Below are positions 33,515 to 41,838 of a DNA stretch of 49,304 bases, piece after piece; within the stretch, counting starts at the first letter, position 1; each line of letters starts with the position of its first letter. Location of the stretch: positions 93,076 to 142,379 of the forward strand of contig JAGHIE010000005.1 of NCBI GenBank assembly GCA_017887325.1. The letters are read 5' to 3'. The stretch comes from Oscillospiraceae bacterium. Lineage in GTDB: Bacteria > Bacillota > Clostridia > Oscillospirales > Ruminococcaceae. The notes under the pieces are model-generated. The model saw only the letters and a program-made list of their open reading frames with translations. It had not been told where the DNA came from and did no database searches. Made by a program: the position numbers and the translations under genes.

Positions 33515-33554
33515 AAAATAGACTAAATTTTATAAAAAATTTAGTCTATTTTTT
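33513..33554. terminator. Bidirectional terminator after the small-gene trio
   Basis: AAAAAATAGACTAAATTT (33513-33530) and its complement (33537-33554) form an 18-bp stem with 6-nt loop. It overlaps the stop of trio gene 3 and the last codons of the convergent Spo0A-like gene, so it serves both. Confidence 0.85.
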
Positions 33555-34370
33555 TCTTTTTATTTCTAACAATTTTTCAAACTTAGTTATTTTTTCTAAT
33601 TTTTTTATTACATTATTTGATACTACTCTTAAAAAATGTTTATTAGTAGGCTTAAACTTTATCCAATTATTTTCTGTATACACATTAAAATAGTGTTTTA
33701 AATAATTTCTATCACCATTTTTCCAAACAATAGAAATACATCTTCTCAAAGTTGAATCAATACCTTCATCACTTGTTTCATATTTTTCAGCAACTTTTAA
33801 GTAAATATTCTTTCTAATTTTATCAACATTACCATCATTAATTACTATTAACTCAATCGCATCACATAATTTATTCCAAGCTTTAGAATTTGGCGTAATT
33901 CCCATTTTAAAAATTTCTTCTTCTACCAATTGAAAAATTCTCTCTGTCATCGGTTCATTGGTATCTAAATCAGAAAAAATATCTTCTTCGATATTCTTAT
34001 TATTTAATATAATATTTATTTTATGACACAAATATGTAAAATTAAAAGGTTTATCTACAATTAAATCTACACCTTTTTCCATAAATTCATTTTTCTCAAT
34101 AGGTGTCATCTTTGTTGCCATAAAGACTATTTTCTTTTTATTGCTATATTCTTCTTTAAAATATTTTATGATACCTTCTAAATTTATAGTAATAATATCA
34201 TAATCAATCAATAATACATCTGGAAGATTAATAAAAATAGCTTTTTTTATCTTTTCTTCAAAAGCTTTAGTATGTACAGTATAAAATCCTTGTTTTTCCA
34301 AAGTGTTAATTAAAACATTATTAATTGTATTCATTTCGCTAACTAACAAAACAGTGTTTGTTCTATTCAT
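33546..34370 (-). CDS. Spo0A-like response regulator (receiver plus Spo0A_C domain)
   Basis: A 274-residue protein. The N-terminal 125 residues form a receiver: probable phosphoacceptor Asp in VLLIDYD, conserved Lys in VDKPFN, but the acidic pair is SE instead of DD/DE. Residues from about 150 match the Spo0A DNA-binding domain: EEEIFKMGITPNSKAWNKLC, then AIELIVINDGNVDKIRKNIY and DSTLRRCISIVWKNGDR. It is shorter and more divergent than expected for the master regulator, so a paralog is more likely than spo0A itself. CGGAGGAAATTC precedes the ATG. Confidence 0.75.
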   Translation of the reverse strand: MNRTNTVLLVSEMNTINNVLINTLEKQGFYTVHTKAFEEKIKKAIFINLPDVLLIDYDIITINLEGIIKYFKEEYSNKKKIVFMATKMTPIEKNEFMEKGVDLIVDKPFNFTYLCHKINIILNNKNIEEDIFSDLDTNEPMTERIFQLVEEEIFKMGITPNSKAWNKLCDAIELIVINDGNVDKIRKNIYLKVAEKYETSDEGIDSTLRRCISIVWKNGDRNYLKHYFNVYTENNWIKFKPTNKHFLRVVSNNVIKKLEKITKFEKLLEIKRKK

Positions 34371-34516
34371 GAATTTCCTCCGAAGTAATCTAATAACATC
34401 TTTGTTAATTTTACAACATTATACTTTCTTTATCAATGAATTTTGCACTTTTAAATTACCACAAAACGAATAATTATTATCTACCATAAATCAAACCGAC
34501 GGATTTTATGCACTTT

Positions 34517-35587
34517 TTACCATAAATTTAGCAGTAATTTAGTAATTTGTTTGAACTGTTTTTCACAAAATACATCACAAAAAATAAAATTTTGTTGTAA
34601 ATCAAAAGCATTGATATCAGAGTAATCTATTTCTTTTGAATACATTCTTGCAACTTCATCAAAATTATAAAACTGAGAAGACATTATTAAAATCATCATA
34701 ACACTAACAATGCTTAATTGAATTTTACTTACAACATCACCATCTTCTCTTGCAGATATAACATATCTGAATAAAAAATATTTTATTGCTTTATTAATTT
34801 TATATTCTTCTGTATTAAACTTACAATCCATTAATTTATCTATGTTAGATTGTTCCTTTAAAAGCATATTTTTCCAATTATCATCTAGTATTTCTAATAA
34901 TAGATAAATTTCAAATATTGTTTCTAATAACTCTTTTAACTCTGATTTATCTAAATCAAAATGTACTTCCTTTTTTATATTTTCTAAATCAAATATAGGT
35001 ATGTCAAATTTATTATTATCTACCATTTCTTGTACTTCATATGACAAATATAAAATAATATTTATCTTTTCAAATAAATTAAATTGGTTATTATCAATTA
35101 CATCAAAGCAAATATTTCTAAATTTGAATAATAACTTATCTATATCTGAAAGTAATTCAATATCTGTATCCAAAACATCGTCATAGATTAATGTATCAGA
35201 ATATTCTTTTGATAGTATTAATCTATTTGCTTCTGGACAAGAAAGTCCTACTCCCACTTCATAAAAATCATTATAGTAATTGTAAAATCTTGGGTGATTG
35301 TCGCATATTTCACACAAATAATTTTCACCCATAATTTGAATTATCTCACACAAATTATTTTCATCTAAAAAAGGACATCTTTCATTATCCAATAAAAAAT
35401 AATAATTTTCTCCATTATATTTTATCTTTTGTTGTACCTTAGTTTTCAAATAATCATCATTCACACTAGCATATTTTTTATATGTGTCTTCATCTATATC
35501 TATTTCCCAACCAATACAGCAATTATCTGTACATTTGTCAGCAATACATTTAAAATGTGAATAATATTCAGGATATATTCTTTTCAT
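34517..35587 (-). CDS. FliB-like (lysine-N-methylase family) Cys-cluster protein
   Basis: A 356-residue protein that opens with MKRIYPEYYSHFKCIADKC and has CTDNCCIGWEIDID, then CPFLDENNLCEI, LCEICDNHPRFYN and GLSCPEANRLIL. This Cys pattern is that of the FliB/YkgJ-type metal cluster proteins annotated as flagellin lysine-N-methylase. No flagellar gene is in the window, so the true substrate may differ. Poorly conserved helical region beyond residue 150. AGAGGTGAGAT precedes the ATG. It stands alone between the Spo0A-like gene (downstream) and the EF-G-like gene (upstream). Confidence 0.75.
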   Translation of the reverse strand: MKRIYPEYYSHFKCIADKCTDNCCIGWEIDIDEDTYKKYASVNDDYLKTKVQQKIKYNGENYYFLLDNERCPFLDENNLCEIIQIMGENYLCEICDNHPRFYNYYNDFYEVGVGLSCPEANRLILSKEYSDTLIYDDVLDTDIELLSDIDKLLFKFRNICFDVIDNNQFNLFEKINIILYLSYEVQEMVDNNKFDIPIFDLENIKKEVHFDLDKSELKELLETIFEIYLLLEILDDNWKNMLLKEQSNIDKLMDCKFNTEEYKINKAIKYFLFRYVISAREDGDVVSKIQLSIVSVMMILIMSSQFYNFDEVARMYSKEIDYSDINAFDLQQNFIFCDVFCEKQFKQITKLLLNLW

Positions 35588-35656
35588 ATCTCACCTCTAA
35601 AATATCCAAAAATATAATAACAGCTATTATACTATATTTTTATAAATTAGTAAATT

Positions 35657-35689
35657 AAAAAAGGATAGAGATACTCTCTATCCTTTTTT
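35657..35689 (-). terminator. Terminator of the EF-G-like gene
   Basis: AAAAAAGGATAGAGA (35657-35671), loop TAC, TCTCTATCCTTTTTT (35675-35689). It lies 22 nt past the stop of the EF-G-like gene, with a T run on the minus strand. Confidence 0.85.
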
Positions 35690-35710
35690 GACATATTTGA
35701 ACATTAACTA

Positions 35711-37777
35711 TTATTCAACTAAACCTAATTTCTTAGCTTCTTCAATAACTTTTGGTTCAAGATTGCTTGGTAGTTGTTCATATCTAGCAAACTCAATATC
35801 AAAGTATCCACTGCCTTGAGTTAATTGTCTAACTAATGTAGCAAAATCTTGCATTTCACTCATAGGAACTTCTGCTTCAATAATAGTCATTCCATCTTCA
35901 TCTGGATTCATGCCCATTACTCTACCACGACGTTTATTTAATTCACCCATCATATCGCCTGTAATTGCATCTGGAACAGCAACTTTTAGATATCCAATAG
36001 GTTCTAACAATACAGGATTAGCTTGTGGTAATGCAGCTTTATAAGCAAGTGTTGCAGCCATTTTAAATGACATTTCTGATGAGTCTACTGGGTGGTAAGA
36101 ACCATCTACTAAAGTAGCTTTTAAGTTAACAACAGGATATCCTGCAATAACACCTTTAGTTACACAATCTCTAAGACCTTTTTCAACTGCTGGGAAGAAG
36201 TTTTTAGGAACAGCACCACCAAATACTTTTTCTTCAAAAACTAATTCTTCACTATCACAAGGAGCAAATTCGATCCAAACATCACCAAATTGACCATGTC
36301 CACCTGATTGTTTTTTGTGTTTTCCTTGAACTTTTACAGTTTTTCTTATAGCTTCTCTATAAGCAACTACTGGTTTTTCTAATTCTACATCTACACCAAA
36401 TTTATTTTTTAATTTAGCTACACAAACATCTAAGTGTTGTTCGCCTAAACCTGAAATAATTTGTTGATGTGTTTCATAGTCATGTTTATAAGTGATTGTC
36501 ATATCTTCTTCTATTAATCTATGCATACCACTTGAAATCTTACTTTCATCACCTTTATTCTTAGGACGTAAAGCCATAGAATAACAAGCTTTTGGATACT
36601 CAATCTTTGATAATTTAACTTTTGTATCTTTACAAATTGTATCTCCTGTTTTTAAATTAGCTTTAAAAATAACTCCTATATCACCAGCTACTATTTCTTT
36701 TATATCTTCTTGTTTTTTGCCTCTCAACATAGCAAGTTTGCCTACTTTTTCAGTTTCTCCAGTAGTCATATTAGTTACTTGCATATCTGAAGTCAATTTT
36801 CCTGAAACAACTTTAACATATGACATTTTTCCAACAAATGGGTCTACTACAGTTTTAAATACTGTTGCTACCATTGATTTAGTTTCATCACACATTACAG
36901 CTACTTCTTCTTCATTTTCGTCAATTCCAACTTCCATAGCTGATTCTGACGCTGTTGGCAATAATGTTGACATACCATCTATAAGCATATCAACTCCTTC
37001 TAGTGTAAACGCACTTCCGCAGAATACAGGTGTAATATCTCCATTTTTAACACCTTTATGTATACCCATAACTAATTCAGCATTAGTGAATTTTTCACCA
37101 GAGAAATATTTTTCAAATAATTCTTCATCTGTTTCTGCAACAGCTTCACTTATAGCTGTAATTAAACCTTCTAATCTGTGTTCAATATCTGGTAATTCAA
37201 CCTCTACAGCTTTTCCATCTTCATATTTATAAGCTTTCATATCAATTAAATTGATATAGCTTTCTACTTTTCTATCTACCACATAAGGAACAACTACAGG
37301 ACAAATACATGGTCCAAATTCTGCTTTTAGTTGTTCTAAAACTTTATAAAAATCAGCACTTTCTCTATCTAATTTACCAACAAAAATCATGCTGGATTTA
37401 TTTAATTTTTTAGCTTTTTTAAATGCTTTTTTTGTACCTACATTAACACCTGATTTGCCAGAAATAGTTAATAAAACGCTTTCACACGCTCTTAATCCTT
37501 CATAAAAACCAGCTTCAAAATCAAACAAACCAGGGGCATCTAAAACATTCATTTTATAGTCTCTGTATTCAAAAGGAGTTACTGATAAATTCAAAGATAC
37601 TTTTCTTTTTATTTCCTCTGCATCATAATCGGACACAGTGTTGCCTTCTAAAACTTTACCAAATCTATCTGACGCTTTTGTCATATGTAAAATAGCTTCT
37701 ACTAAAGAAGTTTTTCCGCAACCACCATGACCTGCTACTAAAATATTTTTAATATTATTTGCATTATACTGTTTCAC
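35711..37777 (-). CDS. EF-G-like translation GTPase (FusA2 type)
   Basis: A 688-residue protein with the full EF-G domain order. GTPase motifs deviate from canonical EF-G: G1 is GHGGCGKTS (16-24; EF-G has AHIDAGKTT), G3 is DAPG (EF-G has DTPG), and G4 is VGKLDRE (EF-G has NKMD). Domain IV has KKQSGGHGQFGDVWIEFAPC and GGAVPKNFFPAVEKGL. This matches the EF-G2/FusA2 paralogs of Clostridia and Actinobacteria, whose role is not settled. Start is GTG after AAAGGAGAG. Monocistronic, with a recognisable promoter and terminator. Confidence 0.9.
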   Translation of the reverse strand: MKQYNANNIKNILVAGHGGCGKTSLVEAILHMTKASDRFGKVLEGNTVSDYDAEEIKRKVSLNLSVTPFEYRDYKMNVLDAPGLFDFEAGFYEGLRACESVLLTISGKSGVNVGTKKAFKKAKKLNKSSMIFVGKLDRESADFYKVLEQLKAEFGPCICPVVVPYVVDRKVESYINLIDMKAYKYEDGKAVEVELPDIEHRLEGLITAISEAVAETDEELFEKYFSGEKFTNAELVMGIHKGVKNGDITPVFCGSAFTLEGVDMLIDGMSTLLPTASESAMEVGIDENEEEVAVMCDETKSMVATVFKTVVDPFVGKMSYVKVVSGKLTSDMQVTNMTTGETEKVGKLAMLRGKKQEDIKEIVAGDIGVIFKANLKTGDTICKDTKVKLSKIEYPKACYSMALRPKNKGDESKISSGMHRLIEEDMTITYKHDYETHQQIISGLGEQHLDVCVAKLKNKFGVDVELEKPVVAYREAIRKTVKVQGKHKKQSGGHGQFGDVWIEFAPCDSEELVFEEKVFGGAVPKNFFPAVEKGLRDCVTKGVIAGYPVVNLKATLVDGSYHPVDSSEMSFKMAATLAYKAALPQANPVLLEPIGYLKVAVPDAITGDMMGELNKRRGRVMGMNPDEDGMTIIEAEVPMSEMQDFATLVRQLTQGSGYFDIEFARYEQLPSNLEPKVIEEAKKLGLVE

Positions 37778-37897
37778 TAATAATCTCTCCTTTATTAAAA
37801 CTACATTAATTACTAAATATTAAACAATAATTATTCTGATTGATTTATTAAACATTTAGTATGTATCAAATCTAGATATGTTATTTGATTTAAAATT

Positions 37898-37926
37898 ATT
37901 GTAACACATTAAAATCGACTTTTCAA
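37898..37926 (-). promoter_or_regulatory. Promoter of the EF-G-like gene
   Basis: Minus strand: TTGAAA (37921-37926), 17-nt spacer, TACAAT (37898-37903) with an extended -10 TG. The leader is about 115 nt; within it TACTAAAT (37811-37818) and ATTTAGTA (37854-37861) form an 8-bp inverted repeat. Confidence 0.7.
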
Positions 37927-38015
37927 TGCAATTTGCATAATAATTTTAATTTTTTAATTAATTTTATGTAAAAAATAACATTAAATCATTGTTTAAATTA
38001 CACAATTTATCAAAA

Positions 38016-38603
38016 TCAATTAAAATTAGTATAAAACATATAAATGATAATTATTAACAAAGAGAAATTAAAATCATAGTTTATAGCTAAAAAAACATAC
38101 AGTATTAAAAATATACATGTTATTACAAATTGAATTAATTTACATATTTTATAAGCTAAATTAACATTTACAAATATTGATAAAATTAAATTCATTATCT
38201 TTCCACCATCAAAAGCATTTAATGGTAACAAATTCATTATACCTAATACTAAATTTGAAATTGCAAAAATATTTAGATATTGATTGTTAAAATTAAAATA
38301 AAATAATAAAAAAAATATAAATAAATTTACAATACTACCTGCTAACAAAATAATTATTTCTTGCTTTAAACTCATACTAACATTATCTTTTTCTATTAAT
38401 ATTCCTGTTATTTCAAATGATAATTTTTTAGGTATTTTTTTAAATACAGCAAAAGCTAATATATGCGATACTTCATGTATAAAAGCTGATAAAATACCTA
38501 ATACTACTGTGTATGTATTATCTAACAATAAAGCTAAAGTTATAATAGAAACAAACCAAAAACTTATTTGTACTAACATCCCTTTTATATAAAAACTAAT
38601 CAT
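38016..38603 (-). CDS. M50 family site-2 protease, SpoIVFB-like
   Basis: A 195-residue polytopic membrane protease. The zinc motif HEVSH lies at 43-47 and the second metal ligand in LPLNAFDGGKI near 132. It is small even for the SpoIVFB group (about 290 residues, with a CBS domain in Bacillus); no CBS domain is present. SpoIVFB cleaves pro-SigK inside the mother cell membrane; the true substrate of this copy is uncertain. It follows a small single-pass membrane protein by 15 nt, the position that SpoIVFA holds. Confidence 0.82.
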   Translation of the reverse strand: MISFYIKGMLVQISFWFVSIITLALLLDNTYTVVLGILSAFIHEVSHILAFAVFKKIPKKLSFEITGILIEKDNVSMSLKQEIIILLAGSIVNLFIFFLLFYFNFNNQYLNIFAISNLVLGIMNLLPLNAFDGGKIMNLILSIFVNVNLAYKICKLIQFVITCIFLILYVFLAINYDFNFSLLIIIIYMFYTNFN

Positions 38604-38618
38604 TATAAAAATTTACCT

Positions 38619-38996
38619 TTATTGATTTATAGATGATTTAATTATTGATATCACATTTTTTGCATCTTCTTTAAAATCAGTTTGTATACTTATTTCTTCC
38701 TTAAAAAAGTCAATTAAGTCTTTATATAAATTTGGTGTAAATGTATTAATCACAAAAAAAATTATAGCTATAGTTATTGCCACAATTAGTTGATGTGAAA
38801 AAAAAGTTATCCTTTTTTTATTTTCATTTGCTGTATTATTAATATTATTAACTGATAAATTATCTACTTGGTAACTTAAGTTTTCACTTTCTTGAACATC
38901 ACAACTTTTTTCATCACTTTCTTTAATTTCTTCTTCGTTAATTTTATTATACAAATCATACTTTTCTATTGGTTGTGTAGAATTTCTTTGTATCAT
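38619..38996 (-). CDS. Small single-pass membrane protein, possible SpoIVFA-like partner
   Basis: A 125-residue protein: acidic Asn-rich N-terminal cytoplasmic part (1-65), one membrane helix (LIVAITIAIIFFVINTF, about 70-87), and a 38-residue external tail with helix character (YKDLIDFFKEEISIQTDF). SpoIVFA has the same layout but ends in an M23 peptidase-like domain; that domain is missing here. The neighbouring M50 protease makes a regulator role plausible, not proven. Sequence similarity is too low to name it. Confidence 0.6.
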   Translation of the reverse strand: MIQRNSTQPIEKYDLYNKINEEEIKESDEKSCDVQESENLSYQVDNLSVNNINNTANENKKRITFFSHQLIVAITIAIIFFVINTFTPNLYKDLIDFFKEEISIQTDFKEDAKNVISIIKSSINQ

Positions 38997-39102
38997 ATTC
39001 TCATTCCTTATCTATTTTTATTAGTAATTATTATTCTCTTTATACTTTATTTATTACTTCTTTTTAAATTTTTGACTTTATATGATTTTATTGTTTACTT
39101 TT

Positions 39103-39118
39103 TTACATAATTATGTAA
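39103..39118. promoter_or_regulatory. Perfect 16-nt palindrome upstream of the trkA pair
   Basis: TTACATAATTATGTAA lies 69 nt before the first TrkA-type gene, between it and the divergent SpoIVFA-like gene. It overlaps the likely -10 area (TAATAAT), so it is a candidate operator, but no regulator could be matched to it. Confidence 0.35.
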
Positions 39119-39186
39119 TAATGGAGTCTGTACTTAATAACTAATTTAAGGAATATTTATCAAAATTTAAAAGAGGTTTTAAAAGT

Positions 39187-39807
39187 ATGAATATTTTAGT
39201 AGTTGGTTGTGGTAAAGTTGGTTCTAAACTTGCTAGCAATCTATCAAAAGAAGGTCATGATGTATCAGTTGTTGATAAGGATGAATCTAATTTTCTTTTA
39301 TTAGACGAAGATTACAGTGGATTTATTACACCGGGTGTTCCTATAGACCTAGATGTTCTTAGAAAAGCTGGTATAGAAAATTGTGATGCTATTGCATGTA
39401 TGACTCCTGATGACAACATTAATATAATGGTGTCTCAATTAGCTAGAGAGGTTTTCAATGTACCTTCTGTTTTGGCAAGAATATACGACCCTCAACGAGA
39501 AGATGTATTCTCTCATTTTGGATTGCACACAGTTTGCCCTACAAATCTTACTGTTTCTGCAGTTAAATCTGCTATCACTGAACCAGATTTAACAAGAAGC
39601 TTAAATTTTGGTTCTCACACAGTTTCTTTTATAACTGTAGAAGTTACTAAAAATTTAATTGGTGAAAATGTAAATGATTTAGATTTACCACCACATCAAT
39701 CCGTTCTTTCTATCATTCACAACGATTTATCTGTAACTTTATTTAAAGGTCAAGACATTACATTATGTGTTGGTGATAAATTAATTATTTCAGAATTGGT
39801 TGATTAA
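39187..39807 (+). CDS. TrkA-type NAD-binding regulatory protein, copy 1
   Basis: A 206-residue protein: one TrkA_N (RCK) domain with GxGxxG motif VVGCGKVGSKLA and the Asp that binds the adenosine ribose (VSVVDKDE), then a TrkA_C domain (LNDLDLPPHQSVLSIIH). Such cytoplasmic subunits gate TrkH/KtrB-type potassium channels in response to nucleotides. It pairs with a second, similar gene 20 nt downstream. No membrane-spanning potassium transporter is in the window. No clear AGGAGG; AAGAGG precedes the ATG. Confidence 0.88.
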   Translation: MNILVVGCGKVGSKLASNLSKEGHDVSVVDKDESNFLLLDEDYSGFITPGVPIDLDVLRKAGIENCDAIACMTPDDNINIMVSQLAREVFNVPSVLARIYDPQREDVFSHFGLHTVCPTNLTVSAVKSAITEPDLTRSLNFGSHTVSFITVEVTKNLIGENVNDLDLPPHQSVLSIIHNDLSVTLFKGQDITLCVGDKLIISELVD

Positions 39808-39827
39808 TATTTTTAAGGAGATTTTTT

Positions 39828-40487
39828 ATGAATGTATTAATAATTGGTGGAGGTAAAGTAGGATACTATCTTGCTCTGACACTAATAGAACATGGACATA
39901 ATCCTACTATTATTGAAAAAAGTAAAGCTTGTTGCACAAAACTTGCAAATGAATTAGATATTCCAATAGTTCATGGAGATGGTACTACAATAGAAGCTCT
40001 TAAAATAGCTAGAATAGAAAAAATGGATTCATTAATTAGTGTATCTGGTAGAGATGAAGATAATTTAATTGCTTGTCAATTAGGAAAAAAACTATTTAAT
40101 GTTAAAAAAGTTATATCAAGAGTTAATAATCCAAAAAATGCACAAGCAATGCGTAAATTAGGTATCGAAAACGCTGTTAGTGCTACTGATAATATTGCTA
40201 GGTTAATTGAAAGAGAAGTTGATACAACTGCAATAAAACAAGTTGTTTCTTTAAATATGGGTGAATCCACTATTTCTGAAATAAATATCCCACTAAACTA
40301 TAAACTAAATGGAAAAACTTTAAGCGAACTTCGTTTACCTGATGATTCTATCGTAATTTCTATAAATAGAAATGGTGATACTATTATTCCTCGTGGTAAC
40401 GCTCAAATTAATAGTGGAGATAAGATATTAATTATGTCAAAAACTACTTCTCTTCATAAAATACAAGAGATCTTAAAACTACAATAG
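39828..40487 (+). CDS. TrkA-type NAD-binding regulatory protein, copy 2
   Basis: A 219-residue protein with the same TrkA_N-TrkA_C order: IIGGGKVGYYLA, PTIIEKSKACC, GDGTTIEALKIARIEKMDS, and a C-terminal part ELRLPDDSIVISINRNGDTI. Glu replaces Asp at the ribose-binding position. Copies 1 and 2 differ enough to have separate jobs; they may form a heteromeric ring. AAGGAG precedes the ATG. Confidence 0.88.
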   Translation: MNVLIIGGGKVGYYLALTLIEHGHNPTIIEKSKACCTKLANELDIPIVHGDGTTIEALKIARIEKMDSLISVSGRDEDNLIACQLGKKLFNVKKVISRVNNPKNAQAMRKLGIENAVSATDNIARLIEREVDTTAIKQVVSLNMGESTISEINIPLNYKLNGKTLSELRLPDDSIVISINRNGDTIIPRGNAQINSGDKILIMSKTTSLHKIQEILKLQ

Positions 40488-40502
40488 AAAGGATTTACTA
40501 GT

Positions 40503-41045
40503 TTGAAAAAGATTTTTAAATTATTCACATCTGTATTATTATGTATTACATTGTTATTTACTTTTACTTCTTGTTCTAACAAAGAAACAAAAAAAGAAAA
40601 AACAAATATAGAAATTAGCAAAGAAGCAACTTCACTATCTGCAATAGAAGATGAAATAACTAAAATTGCTTATGAATATTGTAGTGATTCAGTTTTAACT
40701 CATGCCACAGTTATTTATAACGGCGAAGATGAAGTTAACTCTCAAAAAGGTACTATACACTATGTTTTTTGTAAAAACGATGATGATAAAAAGCATGGTA
40801 TCACAACAACAGTAAAATACGATATGGCTAGTAAAACTGTTACAGAAGTTTCTTATGAAAGAGGTAAAGGTCAATTTAAAGATGATGCTCTAAAACCTAT
40901 TACAGACGAAACTAAAAAAATACTTTTTTCTAGCATTTTTGATGTAATAAAAGCAGATAATAGTATGGGTAACAAATTAAAAGGTAAAGGTATTCAACTT
41001 ACAATAGAATTTGATTATAATGGCTTTATTCCATCTATAATATAA
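40503..41045 (+). CDS. Lipoprotein of unknown function
   Basis: A 180-residue protein with a signal peptide and lipobox (FTSC, Cys at 24), then a Lys/Glu-rich linker and a single compact domain (AYEYCSDSVLTHATVIYNGE to the C-terminal IEFDYNGFIP). Family not recognised. TTG start after AAAGGA. It follows copy 2 of trkA by 15 nt and precedes a glyoxalase gene, so it belongs to the same operon; a functional link to potassium is unproven. Confidence 0.75.
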   Translation: MKKIFKLFTSVLLCITLLFTFTSCSNKETKKEKTNIEISKEATSLSAIEDEITKIAYEYCSDSVLTHATVIYNGEDEVNSQKGTIHYVFCKNDDDKKHGITTTVKYDMASKTVTEVSYERGKGQFKDDALKPITDETKKILFSSIFDVIKADNSMGNKLKGKGIQLTIEFDYNGFIPSII

Positions 41046-41069
41046 TTAATATAAAAGGAGCTTATTCTT

Positions 41070-41447
41070 ATGAATTTTAAAATTGTACACAATAATTATA
41101 ATGTATTTGATTTAGACAAAAGTATTGAATTTTACAAAAACGCTTTAAACTTAACAGAACAACGCAGATTATGCTCTGAAGATGGAAGCTTTATTTTAGT
41201 TTATTTAGGCAATAAAAATTCACCTCATCAAGTAGAACTAACTTGGTTGAGAGATATGGAAAGACCTTACAACTTAGGTGACAATGAAATACATTTAGCT
41301 TTAGAAGTTGATGATTTTGATAAAGCATATGAATTACATAAAGAAATGGATTGCATTTGCTTTGAAAATAAAGATATGGGAATTTATTTTATATCTGACC
41401 CTGATGGTTACTGGATTGAAATTATGCCTGCAAATTATGGTAAATAA
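41070..41447 (+). CDS. Glyoxalase I family protein (VOC superfamily)
   Basis: A 125-residue VOC-fold protein: HNNYNVFDLDKSIEFYKNAL, LGNKNSPHQVELTWLRD, NEIHLALEVDDFDKAYELHK and FISDPDGYWIEIMPA. Metal-ligand positions (His at the start, Glu in VELTW, His in IHLAL, Glu in IEIMP) match glyoxalase I, so it may detoxify methylglyoxal, though other VOC roles are possible. AAAGGAG precedes the ATG. Last gene of the trkA operon. Confidence 0.88.
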   Translation: MNFKIVHNNYNVFDLDKSIEFYKNALNLTEQRRLCSEDGSFILVYLGNKNSPHQVELTWLRDMERPYNLGDNEIHLALEVDDFDKAYELHKEMDCICFENKDMGIYFISDPDGYWIEIMPANYGK

Positions 41448-41478
41448 AAAAAGAGAGGTGAATTCACCTCTCTTTTTT
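41447..41478. terminator. Bidirectional terminator between the glyoxalase and ArsC-like genes
   Basis: AAAAAAGAGAGGTGAA and its complement form a 32-nt perfect palindrome that fills nearly the whole space between the two convergent stop codons. It is flanked by A's on the left and T's on the right. Confidence 0.9.
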
Positions 41479-41812
41479 ATTCCCAATTTTTCCATACATC
41501 TGGACAGTATCCAACTGTAGCTTGTTTTCCATTTCTAACTATAGGTGTTTTTAAACATTTTGGATTTTCTAGTATTTTTTCTTGTTTTTGCTCATCATAT
41601 GCCAAATATTTTATTATCGCAGTGTCTTTATTTTTGTCATCTAACAAATTGTCTATTCCACCTACAGCTTGTTTTACACTATTAAATTCACCCTTACTCA
41701 TTCCATATTTAGCAACATCTATAAGTTGATATTTTATTTTTCTTTCTTTAAAATATCTTTCAGCTTTCTTAGTATCAAAACATTTATTTTTCCCAAAAAT
41801 TTGTATATTCAT
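41477..41812 (-). CDS. ArsC/Spx-like thioredoxin-fold protein
   Basis: A 111-residue protein of the arsenate reductase/Spx family: IFGKNKCFDTKKAERYFKER, the DVAKYGMSKGEF region, and PIVRNGKQATVGYCPDVWKN. There is a single Cys at the active site (NKC, no CxxC pair), as in the YffB/ArsC-like subgroup. Reductase or Spx-type regulator cannot be told apart. A weak AGAGAGTGATT precedes the ATG. Convergent with the glyoxalase gene. Confidence 0.82.
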   Translation of the reverse strand: MNIQIFGKNKCFDTKKAERYFKERKIKYQLIDVAKYGMSKGEFNSVKQAVGGIDNLLDDKNKDTAIIKYLAYDEQKQEKILENPKCLKTPIVRNGKQATVGYCPDVWKNWE

Positions 41813-41838
41813 TTAATCACTCTCTTTAAACATTATAT

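Noticed and set aside
38892-39110. Plus-strand hydrophobic ORF (72 codons) between the SpoIVFA-like and trkA genes
   Set aside because: It is an antisense shadow with Phe/Ile/Leu-biased translation and no ribosome binding site.
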